Source: Pithys albifrons albifrons (lineage: Eukaryota > Chordata > Aves > Passeriformes > Thamnophilidae). Taken from it: 64,000 nucleotides of DNA. Location: NCBI RefSeq assembly GCF_047495875.1, contig NC_092465.1, positions 11,292,660 through 11,356,659 of the forward strand, read 5' to 3'. Shown one piece after another: positions 38,601-52,000 of this stretch. Both the position numbers and the translations under genes were made by a program. Numbering within the stretch: position 1 is the stretch's first letter; each line of letters begins with the position of its first letter. The notes under the pieces were generated by a model, which made no database searches, was not told where the DNA came from, and worked only from the letters and a program-made list of their open reading frames with translations.

Positions 38601-41600
38601 AATCAGAGGACAACACATAGTGACTTGACTTGTATGGTGATCACAGAACCTGGGCATAGGAAAATACAGGTTTTGAAGAAACAGAGAATTGAGGAGATCT
38701 TGTCTGATGATTGTTTCATGTAGAGATAAGTTACACATGGCGTTGTCTTTTTTGTGCTTAATTTTTAATTATGTTGTGGGCAGTAGACAAATTGAAAGAA
38801 GAGCTGGTCAGAAACGAAATCAAGACTTGAATTTCAAGTCCAGTGCTGACCCACAGACTTTGTGTGTCCTTGGGCAAAATGCTTTGTTGGGTTTTTTTCG
38901 TCTCACTGCCTCATCTGTAAAACAGAGATAACACTACTTCTTTTTTCCCAACCTGACTATTTACATAATAAAAGCCTTTCCATGCATGACAGACTCTCAT
39001 ATATTTGTACAGCATCTAGCATAATGAAGACCTGGGTCTTGGGACTACAATACAAACAATATACAACAACTAAGATTATACATCCATCCAAAATATACTT
39101 AATGCACCTAATACTGCAGTACCTTGCCAGAGAGACAAGACTTTATTCCACAGTGAACTCTGTTTCTGTGATTTCTGCGGTGCCTCCTTTTGTGCTGCTC
39201 CCTTGCCTAAAGAAAGCTTTGGCAGAGAAGTGGGATTTAGGAAAGTTGGGACTCCTGTGATGAATCTTTTATGGTCTCCTGCAGGTGAAGGAGTGTTGGA
39301 CCCCAAAGACCGAAGGGACCTGCCTGGAGCTGGGCAGCATCACACAGCATCTCTGCATATCTGTAGCAGCTCTCCTGTGGCCCCCTTCACCTCCTGCTGA
39401 ATCAGGGAAGGACTGCCTGGCAGGTCTGATGCTTGTCTTTCTTTGAAAAGAGAAAAGGCTCTCATCCATACTGTCACTGAGGAGGTCTGTGTACCTGTTG
39501 TAGATCAGTCTAACAAAGAGCTGTCCTTTCTCTCTTGGTAAGCAAATCCTACACCCTTGGAGAGGTCTTGGGATGTTCTGAGGATGCAAGAGGAACTGCT
39601 GGATCTGATCATGCTTGTGAGGTTGCATACAGTAATAAGCATCCCCTCACCAGCAACCTGCAGGCTGCAGGATCAGAGCTGTTACTGTGCTGTACAACTT
39701 CCTAGGAAATGTTCTCTCAAGAGTTTATGCTGAGCTTGGAGAAAGACAGCTTCCCATGCCAGAACTTTTAGGAAGTGGGAAGCTTTTCCCCCATAGCCTG
39801 AATGTACAGAAGATAATGCCAAAATAGTGCTTGTGTTGGAGGTCAAGCTGGGTCTGTGCTGTGATTTCTCTGCACGCTGAGAGAAAATAAAACAGAGGGT
39901 GCTTGGCTGCCCTAAGCTGGTTCATCCAGGCCCTGAGGCTGGGCTGGCTCTGCAGCTACTTGGCATGGAGAAGATGAACAGCATGCATAAATTAGGAGCT
40001 CTTACGGCCAGTTTCCTTCTTTGGTCCCAGAGTAACTGGCTGAGTGTTTGCAGCAGCAGATCAGCCCCTCCCCACTGACAGGTGACGTTCTTTAGTTCTT
40101 GCACTGGCAGATACACGATGACATTAATTTAACTGTGCAGCACTGTCCTGGCTAAAAAAAGTAGACATAAAAACCCCCTAGTTTTATCACCCCCTTTTTC
40201 TTCACAAGTTTTTTTTACAAACAAAAAAGAACTAGAAAAGTGATGTTAACTGTATTATTAATAATACATAGTTGTAACTGTTTAGCTTGGTTTCCTGTCC
40301 TGCACAAGGAACATTGCATTGTGTTATGGCTATTGTTGTTTTATGGGAACCGAGGCTGGATATCAGGTGTCTGTTACAAATGTTGGGCCCCAGATTAAAC
40401 ACCCACGCATACTGACAGGACCAGCAACACGACAGAAAGAATTACTCATTTTGTAAGCAGAAAAATGACAAAGCAGAGGAGTGACAAATGCTCTGGATAA
40501 ATCCAGAGCTCCAATTTAATGCATGGGATAAGGACCTCTTTTTCCAAATAAAGACTCCCAACTCTTGCAGTTTTGTACTTCTCCATAATTTAGCTGTGCA
40601 CATATTTGGCATTTAGAGTGTGACGGATTTACACATTTGCTACCAAATGAGCTGCAAGAGCTAATCAGCTCACGCAGAATTGCACATATTAATGAAGAAG
40701 GCTCTTCTGCATGCCTGCGATGTAGACACCCACTTAACTGGGGCACCAGAGACTAATTTGAAAAGATTTTGTTCACGTAGCTCTTTTCCTATGATGAATG
40801 CTTGCAGGGAATTGTGCTGTGGAGAGAGGGAGCAAGCAGTATCTGCAAAATCTAGCTAAACGGTTCTCATTACTGAGTGATGGAGGAGCAATAGGAAAGA
40901 TAATTTATTAGTGGCTCAAAGCTAATAATTAGCACTATGATGCTTTCTAAGTAAACACAGGGTAAGTGTTCCTTAAGGAGTGCTGTCTCTCTGCAAGAGT
41001 GGTGAGTGCTTGGACAGAAGGACAGAGGACGTCCAGGGGCAGGATCTTACAAACCAAGGACCGGGTTTGGCAGCTGAGTGGAAACACCCAGACATTCTCC
41101 TAGCTTTAATTATGGGCTAGCATTAGAGCTGTGATTTCCTAAATTTGGACTAACAGACCATCTTTTTTTCTGATCACAAAAACAGCTACACTGTTGATGA
41201 ATACAGAGTTTACACTTCAGCTTAACTCCTCGGAAATCATGGGCTGGAAATTGCTGCCTTAGATACTGAGAATTTTTGCAATATTGCATCACACGGTGCC
41301 TGCCAAAACCTTGGCAAAAGCCAAGCCAGTTGAAGGTGTTCCACAGGGAGTATTTCAGCAGCACCACTCAGTCCCCAGGAATCCTGCCTGCCAGCAGATA
41401 AAATGGCATTTGGAATCACTTCCTTTGCGGACACCCAGGTACCCTCCTTCGTCACTCAGTAAATACAAGCAGGATGTGCAGAGAAAGCATAGCATCTCCT
41501 CGTGATCAGTCACAGAAAATAACAGGACGAATTTTCATTTCTGATCAGTTCCAGCACAGAGCAGTTATGTACACAACCGGATTAGCCAAAGGGCTGCACT

Positions 41601-44600
41601 CCCGTGGTTCCAGCAGAGCCGTGGAACGCTCATGGATGCTGGGCTGCAAAGGCAAAGAAAATGCCAGCATTTAGCCACAATGCTCAGCACCTGCTGATAA
41701 AAGATAATTTCCCCCCCCACCCCTCAGTTTTCAGAACCTACTCCTGCAATCCCAGTATTCCATTACAGACCCAATCTCACCAAAGTAAGCCTATTAAATT
41801 AAAATGAGGTGCACGTGGGCAGCAATTCCCACTCCCCCGAGTGTCGTTTTGACCAAATAGCTTGTTTCATAGTTTGTAAAATGCAGTTGGCAGGGGCTTT
41901 GTTATTCTAGGAAATCCATGTAGGCAACATTTCTTTCTCGTAATATTGCACTATCAAGAATATGGAGAGTGATTTTGTGTTTTAGTTTTCAAAAGGCAAA
42001 CAGACAAAACATCTGCAGGCTATGTCACCGGGTCTTGACTTTTCTTTTGAAAAGCAGTTTGCCTCTAAAATCAAAATCACTCATGAAGCAATTCAATCTG
42101 AAACAAGACTGTGTTTGATGCATTCTCTTAGAGCTTACTCATAATGGGAGTTGTATCTGCTTTTTTTACTCCCAAATGCTGCAAGTACGTGGACCTTACC
42201 TCTAATCTTTTTTCACCATTAACATCAACCTATCTTTGTGGATGACTACTGAGACAATTTTAAGTCAGCAAGATCTGGGAACCTAATTTGGTCTGAGTGG
42301 GAGTTTAGAAAAATTCTCAAGGCTGTTTCACCCAACTGCAACTATTTAGAAGGGCTTAGGGGTTAATGGGGCTGTCAGATCCAAAATGCAATTTTACTGG
42401 GGGAGTAAAGAAGAAATGGAGATCTGATAGGTTGCTTTTCTTCATTCAGATTGAAAAGCAAGTCTCATTCTCGTCTCCAGTCCATCTTGTAGGAGTTGCT
42501 CTACTTTGAACAAGTAAAGAAATGGTTACTGGCTTGGAGATAGATGGATAAACCCCCTTACAACAGAGCCAAATTATCCTCTTGGGTTGCAGGGGCTGGG
42601 ATATAAACTTATGCTCATCCTGGGACTTTAACCTGTGTTTCCCATATACCAGAGCATTCACTCTCCTCAGATCTTGCCCACGCTCCCTTTTCCCTCCTTT
42701 TAGTATGTATCAAGCTCTTGTATTAGATGGGAGAACCATTTCCTATCCAGCTGCTTCCAGCCTGCACCAAACGCCTGGTCCTGCTGCCCTTCATCTCCTG
42801 GTCCAGCTGCACAGCAGGACTAACACAGCCCTGTGGGCTATTTATATCTTAAGCCAATGCTGAGGAACAAAGTGATGCACAATCCTTGCTCAGCCTCTCT
42901 ACTGTGTACACGTTTTACCTTTCCTCAACAAGATTTAATCAGCTTAGGGTTAACTGAGTAGCAGATGTCCAAGACCTTTGAATCACACCTTAAAAAGGCT
43001 AAAAGACCAAACCCATAATTGCAAGAGCAGAATCTCTGATTCACTGCAAACCATTTGTTATCAGCAATTAAGTTTCTTGCTGATAAATGATTCATGACTT
43101 GAAAGCCCAGATTACTCACTTTTAACCATGGCAGAAATTCCTGTGTGATTATGAGTGCCTGGGGTATGCATCTACTGGGATGGGCTGTAGAGTCTGTGTG
43201 TGTGAAATGACCAACCATTTAATTACAGAAAATAACAGTTCTTACAGATAATTTTCATTCACAGTTTGTACAAAAAAATAAAGTATTTCAATTTCAACTT
43301 GACTGACGCAAATATAAATATAAACTGACTTCACTAGCAAATATAAACACCAACTTTTTCTTCACTCCAGGCAACAGAATTACAACAGTGTGACTGATAT
43401 CCAGACCCGGTCTACTAATTAAAAAGGCTTGGAAGCAAAGCTCCAAGCTCCTGGTACACTCTAGTTCACAGTAACTAAGGCTTTTGTCAGCCCTTTGATG
43501 TAATCGTTTATGGTGTTCAAAACTGTATTATTCAAAAACCATTCAGACCATAAACCAGATGAGTCGTGACCCTGTAACAGAAGGTAAATTATTCTCAAAT
43601 ATTTTATATTTGTGCATTAACACATGATTAGCCAAGAAAAAATGAATGTCCAAGTCCAAGAAGTAACTGACAAAAGACTGAAGGGAAACACGAGAATCTT
43701 TAATTTTATTATGGTGTAACCAGCTGTAAGGAATTACTGGTCTGAAGCACAGTGTGCAATTGTCTTATCCTAAACATTTACTAAAGCCTATAATTCAGAA
43801 TGATCCTGACTAGTGATGTCACCATTGGCAAGCTATCATTTTTTTCTTTCTTATTTTTTGAAGAAGTCTATATTTCTCCCCAATTAGCACAAACATAGGC
43901 ACAGCCTATACACAGAAAGGCTCAGCATTTTCTGGAGACTGTATTTCTTTAGTGCCAGCTGCTTTGACTCACAGATAAAAAAAGATGCAGTAAGTTCTGG
44001 ACTGATCATACTTGATGTTTGCTGGTAAGCAGAAGCACTCCTGTTTGAGATCAAATGGCATCAGTATATATTGTTTCCTAAATGCAGGGCAGAATGCCTG
44101 CTACTAATGCAAGGATAGCTTGAAATGAAGAATGACCCCAACCTTCTACAAAAGTGCTATACACAACATGAAGTAACTATGCTAACCAAAAGGGAAAAAA
44201 ACCACAGTAAGAAGACTTAATAAATTAAGCTACTTTTACTGTATGGTATTATACTAATAGGCAACTGATTTTTTGAGTGAAGAGACTCATCAGATGCCTA
44301 ATCAGAGAAGATACTTGGCACAGTTTCATGGCAATTCCAATTGATGTCATGACTAACAAGCTGGCTACCATACAAGGCCAATTCCACAATACTCACTAAT
44401 GGCTCCGAGTGCCAAACATACAGTGCCATTAATTAGGCAAGAGAGAGGAAGAAAAAATACCAGGAAGGAGGTGAGATGCTGTTCACCTCCTGAGCAGCCC
44501 AGCACTGAGCATCTAAACTAGCAGAAGAAAATGAGACGGGCAGACTGAGGAACAGCAGGAAAGTTTCAGCTCTCTGCTGCAAAAAGCTGTTTGTCCCCCT

Positions 44601-45780
44601 GGTGAGTACCAGGGCAGAGGAGGGCCAACCTCACACACCTCCTGTGCTGCCCAGCACGCCCACACAAGGCTCTCCCCAGCCAAGGGTGCTGGGAACTCAT
44701 CCTGTGTGCGCTGGCTCTCCCTAAATCATTTCCAGTGGAGAAGAAGCTGAACAAGGCTGATTAATGTTAAAAATACTTGTCTTTTTTAAAATTTATTTTC
44801 AGTTCAAAGTGAATCACAACTTCCCGCCCCTCCCTGGTCCCTCCTGTGAAGACATAAAGTACCTCCAGATCAACTTTTTTTGTTGTTTAAGCATCAAGAG
44901 TGTAACACATTTCAACTGCTGCTGATACAGCTTTTACAGTGATGACTGTCAGAGAGAGATTGTTTGTGCAACTCTTTAAAGAGCAATAAGGAAAAATCCC
45001 TCCGACAAATGCAGATAAACTTTTTGTATGTAAACATGTAACATACACAATTACTGCATTATCAGAAGCGTTATGCATTGATCAGAACAGTTGAACTTAA
45101 CACTTTCCATATATTTGATACAGTCCAATCAGAATTTGAAGGGAGACTGTATACCCTATAAGAGTAACCATGTACCCCTATAAGGTAATAATTCCTGCCA
45201 TAACTTATAGATGCATTTGACAATATTGATGTCAAAAAAGAAGGGTTCAGTTTAATTTTACCCATGCTGTGCTGATTTTTTATGCTTGGCTTAATTCACT
45301 CAATAAATTTTATAAAGGCATGTAAACAGTTCTGATTTAAAGACCAGAGATGTTTAAAAGACATTAACAGATCTGGACTGGTCAATGTCAATGTCTTCAT
45401 TAACTCAGACACCTTATTTATCCCTGAGCACCTTAAAATTGTTTCCCCCAATCTCAGTCAAGAACATGTAACTATTTCACAAGAACATAAAACTGCATTC
45501 GGGTAAATGTGTCTTACAAATCCTATTTTCCTTCACTGATTAACCAAACAAATCAAACCAAACCCATGTCCCCTCCCCTTTGTTTTTCACATGTACTGCA
45601 ATACCTTAACAAAAAAAAATTCACCCTAACAAACATCATCACCTACAGACACACTACAGACTACAAAAATATTGCATAGGAGTGTCAGTGGGCATAGTCT
45701 CCCAACATGAGAGAAAATGCTAAGTTTTCTTTAAAACATTATGGCAACATTCTAATTTATTTTCCTTTTAAAAATCAAGT
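32641..45780. other. Intergenic region between SEC22A promoter and PDIA5 3' end
   Basis: About 13 kb. No open frame here resembles a known protein and no CR1, LTR or RNA gene is recognisable. AT-rich stretches such as 36.5-36.8 kb and 42.0-42.2 kb could be conserved regulatory elements, but one genome cannot show that. The left part may hold remote SEC22A control sequence, and the right part is downstream of PDIA5. Confidence 0.7.
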
Positions 45781-45929
45781 GGTTTCACTTTATTTTAAAA
45801 TTGTACAAAATGGCCATGGCTGTTTATAAAAAAAAGTCTCTGTCTTGAGAATATGTGAAGTCTCAGGTGCATCAACAAAAGACCTGGAACCATTCACAGT
45901 GCAGCGGAAAGCTTCTTTTGAGGCAGAAA
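45756..45929 (-). other. PDIA5: PDIA5 3' UTR with two poly(A) signals
   Basis: On the minus strand AATAAA occurs at 45794-45789 (about 136 bases after the stop) and 45761-45756. A short 3' UTR of 150-200 bases is therefore likely. A longer form is not excluded. Confidence 0.6.
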
Positions 45930-46010
45930 TTACAATTCATCCTTCTTCTTTCCTACTCTTTCATGGTCTCTTTCTCTCAGGGTTCGCATGAAAGTGGTGA
46001 ATCCAGACTC
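45930..46010 (-). CDS. PDIA5: PDIA5 last exon, KDEL terminus
   Basis: 81 bp: 26 codons plus TAA. Acceptor TTCAAAACCAG. It encodes ESGFTTFMRTLRERDHERVG and KKKDEL. Confidence 0.95.
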   Translation of the reverse strand, partial: ESGFTTFMRTLRERDHERVGKKKDEL

Positions 46011-49000
46011 CTGGTTTTGAAGGAAGAAAAATACCTGTCATATTTTTGCAAACAAACCAAAACAATGCACTGAGAACACTTTGAGTTTCTGTTTCCCAGC
46101 AGAATATAAACTAAGGAGCAGGTTTTAGTTTCTGTACCCCATGGCAGAATATAAACTAAGGAATGGTTGGTGCTTCTGCATTGCCTCATCGTGCCATGCT
46201 CTGGTCCCAGTGCTGCTCTGCTGCAATGCAAGGGAAAATATCCATGCACATTCCATACATCAAACTTTGAAGAGACAGGACACAGAGAAAAAGGCCCTAA
46301 AACTCACAGGACAAGATAAAATCTGCCACCAGAAGTGCCATTGCTGCCTTTTTGTTGAAGACATTTTCAAGCAGCATTTGTATGCTGCTTGTGTCATTCT
46401 GAAAGCAGTCCATAAATCATTTGTTGGCTATACATACATTTGCCCCTACTTCTCATTCCTTAACAGTTTTGATCATAATTTTTCTCCTTTTCCAAATATT
46501 CCAACAACGGAAATCACAGTTTTTTTGACATTACTATTAAAATTGTCGTCAAAAATTTCAAACCTGGATGCCTACATGCCAACCTCTGTACTTCAGCAAC
46601 TTAGGAATTCTGATTATCTAAGGCTGTTGGATGCCAGCAGTTTCCTTTTCCAAGGAAAGCCTGGAACACATCTCACAGGCCTTTCAAAGGCTCAGATGTG
46701 GGGAGGTGTGAACACTGTCTACTGGTACCCCCAACACTACAGTTGTCTGGGCAAGTAATATTGTTCCCCCTCTATGTGACCGTTTTTACTTCTAACCCTG
46801 AAACACACCAGTCAAAACTGGTGAGGAAGATGGAAAACACACAGAGGTAGAGAAAACCAAACAGAAGTCAACATTTGACTTAAAACAACCTTGAAGAACA
46901 TTTGACTTAAAACAACCTTAAAACAACCACAAAACAAAAGAAAGAAAACAAAATAAACCAAACCACGAGGTTGTGAAGCTTTTAGGAGGCTGAACAACAA
47001 AACACTCTTCTGAAACTATTCCTATTTTTCCACTGAAAATAAATGAAGTGACAAGTTTTGGCCATACATCACCTGGAGATATCTGGCAATCAAGAGCCCC
47101 CCTGAAAGGAGTCCAGTTTTCAAAGCTGTGTATGTGGAAGTGGACATTTGGGTCAGAGGGTGTCCTGACTCTTCCTTGCTTTAGCTGCTTGGAGTGAAAT
47201 GCCCTAAAATCTCTACTCTGCACTGCAATTGCCTTGACAAGATATGACTGGGGGGTCAGGCTTTTCCCCATAGCCAGTGCTCCAGTGTGGAGTGGCAAGC
47301 AGCTGAGAGGTCTATGGGTATATGGTTCCTGCTGTAATGTTGCCCCCAAAGCAGCTGACATCACCCCTCTTCTTCCCTGCCCACATGAAATAATGATGCA
47401 CCAGCTGGACCACACTGAACTAAATGTGTGTGGACATCTTCTGAGTTAGTGCCACAATCAGGAGCAGAAGGAGGTCCCCTGGCTCCCATTGCTCTCTCAT
47501 TTTTTAAGGTACAAGATGGTGTGACAAGGTGGTTCAAAAGTTGTCATGCTGATGAGAAGTCCTTTAAAAGCAAAATCCCTTGTCACTGAAAGAGATTTGT
47601 GAACAGACCTGGAAGCCATGGAAGGCATTGTACTAAGCACTGCCTCCAGCATTGCCATGGTAAGAGATAACAAACCCTAACTCAGTGCCGCACAAGCAGA
47701 AGACCACAGGTCCCCAGAGAGGTGGAGGGGGAACACAGCTGCCAGCAGCAGAAAAAGTGTCATGTTCCTGTTAGGTAATTTAATTCTACCCAAGAAAGGG
47801 CTGGCTGCACGTAGAGGATTAGTCAGTCTACTATCCAGCATATGGATAAACATCTCCCAACTCCTGTGGCCTCAGAGTACTTCTGTGTTCTATATAAATT
47901 CTTATTAGCCATTACAGAGCCTTCCTTTCATGTATCATTTCTCTAAGTACAGGTTAGAGATGCAAAAATTGAGGCAGAAATTTTACTTAATTGTTAACTT
48001 CTGTACCCATCTTTACTTTTGAGAAAAGATCCAGAAGTGGAACTAAACACAGTATCCAAAAAAACGCCTGGATCAGCACCATGAAATGTTAATTACTGGG
48101 GTCCAAGTATGCTGAAGAAAACTGGGAGGCAAAGTTCCATAAAGACTTCCCTAAGATCCTGACTAACACAGAACCTCAGAATCTCACTTATTTCTTCACA
48201 CTTCTATATAATTTGGTGAGCTGTAACACCAGCAATAATTTTCAAGCAAGAATCTTTTACCAAAATCACTGGATGGCTCGAGGACCCAAAGTTTTTCTTG
48301 CAGACCCCAGCTTTTCCAGGCCATCAACTGCCACTGAGGCATAACCTCTCTAGGAGGTTATGACAAAGAAGGGCCACAAATAATTTAATTGCTCCCTTGT
48401 TTTCAGGCACTTTACAGCCACAGAAAGCATTATGCCATTTCCGCCCCCACTTCTTGCACTCATAGAATATAATTAGCTGGCCACAGCAGGACAAAAGAAT
48501 GAAACTTCAGCTCAGGGGTAGATGGCACAATTTGTCTTCCCATCCTGAGTGCCAGGAATGAATCTGATTCAGGGTAAATGAGATACTTAGTTTCCCCTTC
48601 TACTCCAAAGGACAGCTTTGTCCTGGCTATAAAACCAATGGTCTGGCACCATCTGGCAGCCTGGTGGACGTGTAGCATGTCTGCGGTGTAAGCACGATCC
48701 AGAACAGACAGGAGTAGGTGCAGTGTTTTCTGGCATTTCTGCACCTACAGCAGCCCAGGCAATAAACCCTCCACTTGCACTCCGTCCAAATTCATTTGCA
48801 GACTTCAGCTTAAAGAATGAAATATACAAAAAGCATTACCAAATCTAATCCTTTTTCCTCTTCTCACATTCCTAAAAATAGACCAAGTATGTTCCTAATG
48901 CAGAGATGTAGAGGGGTGTGGTACACAATGATTCATCCATGTAAGACAGTAACAGAAGCAGTTAAACATTCTTCCAGCGCGGTGAAAATTTACCCCACAG

Positions 49001-52000
49001 TTTTCATTTACAAGGCAGTGCAGGCAGAGGAGACTTTCCTCCCTATCCCGGGTGATGATTCTTGCTTTCACTTACCCCTCTTTCTCCAGTATATTTTTCC
49101 ACAAATTTCCCGTAGTTGTAATAGTTGAAGGTGGGGTAGCCATCAACCCCCTCCTGCTTACACAGCTCGTGATTCTGTCCTTTGGCACAGTCCACTGCAG
49201 CGTAGGCGATCTGAAACACAACAGATCAGCTTGAGGAAGGAGAAGACAAAGCAAAACACTTCCATGGTGAAGCTGCTGCAGCTTAACCTTAACAGTGAGT
49301 GGGACCCAAGTCTTCCAACAAACACACTGTGGCTTCTGTAAGGGATCAGTTGTGGAGGGAGATCCGAGGTGGTCACCACCTGGCCTATGCAGCTGGATGG
49401 CACAGTCAACCCACAGAGCAGACAGTCACCTTCCCAGCCTCCTCACTGGGCTATGCATTAGACTCCAAACAGGAAATCCAGAGGCTGTGTTAGTAAAACC
49501 AAATCCAAGCACGGTGGTCACAGCTCTGTCCCGCTGCAATATTCTTCCCCCACTTTGGCTTTAAGTGATGAACAGTGACAGGGTGACTTTAGTAACAGTA
49601 ATGACCCACTTACCCAACCTCCTTCCTGTGGCATGGCTAATGCTTGGAAAAGTTACCAAACATGGCGGGTCACTTATGCAGGCTATTATTGGATTAATGA
49701 TTTCTACCCCAAATTGCTTTTATAAACTCCATGCACTTTCTTCCAAGGTCAAACAGGGATGGGTGAGAGCCAGTGTGTTGCCTACCAAGCAGTGAACACA
49801 AGGAGGAAGTTTCCTTGCTTGCTTGCAATCTCAGCCTGGTTTTATGTTTCCTTTCCTGTCTTTTTTCAATCTATCCTTTAAGGAGGGGACTGTACATTGC
49901 GTGCAGCCATTAGCAAAAGTGGGATTTAATTCCTTTTGAAACCTCTAGATGCTACTGTCACACAGACAAACCCTGACTAGGAAAGACCTCTCAGCCTGTT
50001 GGCAGCAGAGCAACACCCTCCATCCCTGCCTGATTCCACACAGGCAGCACACTCCATCCCTGCCTGCTTCCACATGGGCAGCACCCTCCTTCCCTGCCTG
50101 CTTCCACATGGGCAGCACCCTCCTTCCCTGCCTGTTTCCATACAGGCAGGGTGAGGAAGGGCAGCCTCATAGCCCCAGAGCACCCACACTAGTTTAGAGC
50201 ACTGGACACCTGAAACTTTACTCTGTGAAGTACTGAGGAGGGGCTGCCCTTAACATTTCTGAAGCTGAAATAAAAAGCAATTCACAGGCTTCTACTCGAA
50301 GCAACTGGGCCCTGTGCTGTGATTTCCCCTTGACTGTTCCCGTGAGTGGCAGTTTGGGCTCTGAACATTCACTGCTCAGGCAGACTTGTCTGCACAGCTC
50401 CCGGACAGGCTCTGCTGAAGAGCAAGCAGGTGGAAGTACAAGCTGTGTTAAAAACCCTAACAAATTAGAGAAACGATTTTTTGCAATTGTGGGTTACAAT
50501 TTATCAAGAGCTAATTTCATAGCAAACACATCTTAACTTGAAATTTCCGTTCCAGGAGCCTCCTTTAAACAATCTGATCAAAATACCTTTTGCTTGCATG
50601 ACTTTAGGGTTGCGGTTGAACTGTTCTTCCATAATTAAAAGATCACTTAATATTCCACAATGCCCTCCTGTTTCATGGTGACACTGTCAAAATGAGAAAA
50701 CCTCATCTCATTATCCTAGGAGTAATTAAAGAGACTGGCAAGGCCAACTTCAGTTAATTTTCTTGTTTTGTTTTGGCTTTGAAAGCCTGACAAGACAATA
50801 TTCAGTAAGATCTCACTTGGGCCTATCTTCAGAAGGAAAGAACTAGAAAGTGAGCAGTGCTCTTACCTTAAATATTTGGTTTCTGTTTTCTCATTGAAAC
50901 ATTAATAAGGCTGTTACAGAACCAGGACTCTTGAGAGCTGTTAAAAACATGTATGATCACACTTTTTCCCTCTTTTTGTAAACACAAAGACTCCTACTCA
51001 TTCAGGGCCAGTTAAAATGAAAGGTTAGGAATAATAAACTGCAAAAGAGTTTCATCTAAGTATTTATGCTTTCCTGACCTTAGCAGCCAGCCAAAATTTA
51101 GAGCTCTGTGGGCTACTTCTGTGTAAAGGAAAACTTACAATGGAGACAAACATTTATTTCATGACACAGCATTAATGTAGAAAGAATACTGGAAGTTCTG
51201 GTTCCCTAAAAACTGGATGAATAAATTCATTTTTTTCTCACTGCTCTAAATATCACACAGGGAGAGATTACAGCCAGAAAAAAGGGAAGGCATATATGCA
51301 CTCATCCAGATATTAGTAGCTGGTATGAGGCATGAAACTGTTGTGACTAATGACCTATCTCTTCTTAGTGTCTTGGAGATTAAGAAAATCAGTTTTTAGT
51401 ACACTGGGAGGAAGAGAACCCTCTTTATCTGTAACTCTCAGTAAACATCTAAACTGGCATTGGCTGGAGCAGAGTCCAATTGCATTTACAAAAGGCTTTT
51501 GTGAGAACATGTCCCACTGAGGAGAGAGTGCAGTGCAGGAATGCAATGCTGTAAATCACTGTTAACCTTGCTCAACACATCTTTACCTGCTGCCTCCAAA
51601 CAGATGACTGAGGGACTTTAAGGAGGTCGCTTCTGACAGAAATGCTTAGTAGCCTGCTTGAGATATAGCTCTTCTCTACAGCACATGGAAACCTAAGCTG
51701 GTCCATCTGTGCATTAGCTGTGCACTGAAGTAACACAAAGATCCCAGTCTAAGTCTGCCCACAACAGCCACATTAGCCTAATGCTATGTCTAATCTAGCA
51801 AGTCTAATGGGACACGTACATCTGGAGCAGTGTTTGGAGGACATGTCCGTGGTCTGTCATTCTCTTCAATACTCCCAATGCAAGCTCCCACACAGCCCCA
51901 CAGACCCATTGCTGCTCTTGCAAACACTATTTGGAGTCCAGCTCTTCAGAACACACCCATTTGGTTATTTTTACAGAGAGAAGAGAAACAGCAATTTCTG

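Larger units (their letters stand above)
46011..49075 (-). other. PDIA5 last intron
   Basis: 3.1 kb. It contains a 45-bp duplication (46086-46175) and a 27-bp duplication (46871-46921). The long open frames here, 46141-46758 plus and 46918-47415 minus, match nothing known and are treated as chance. Confidence 0.75.

Noticed and set aside
46141..46758. 205-codon plus-strand open frame in the PDIA5 last intron
   Set aside because: It matches no domain or protein I know, begins inside a 45-bp duplication, and has the cysteine/histidine-rich composition of translated noncoding DNA. One such frame in 64 kb is not surprising.
46918..47415. 165-codon minus-strand open frame in the same intron
   Set aside because: No recognisable fold, no splice or start context, and its end runs through the tttgttt-rich duplicated DNA. 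Treated as chance.
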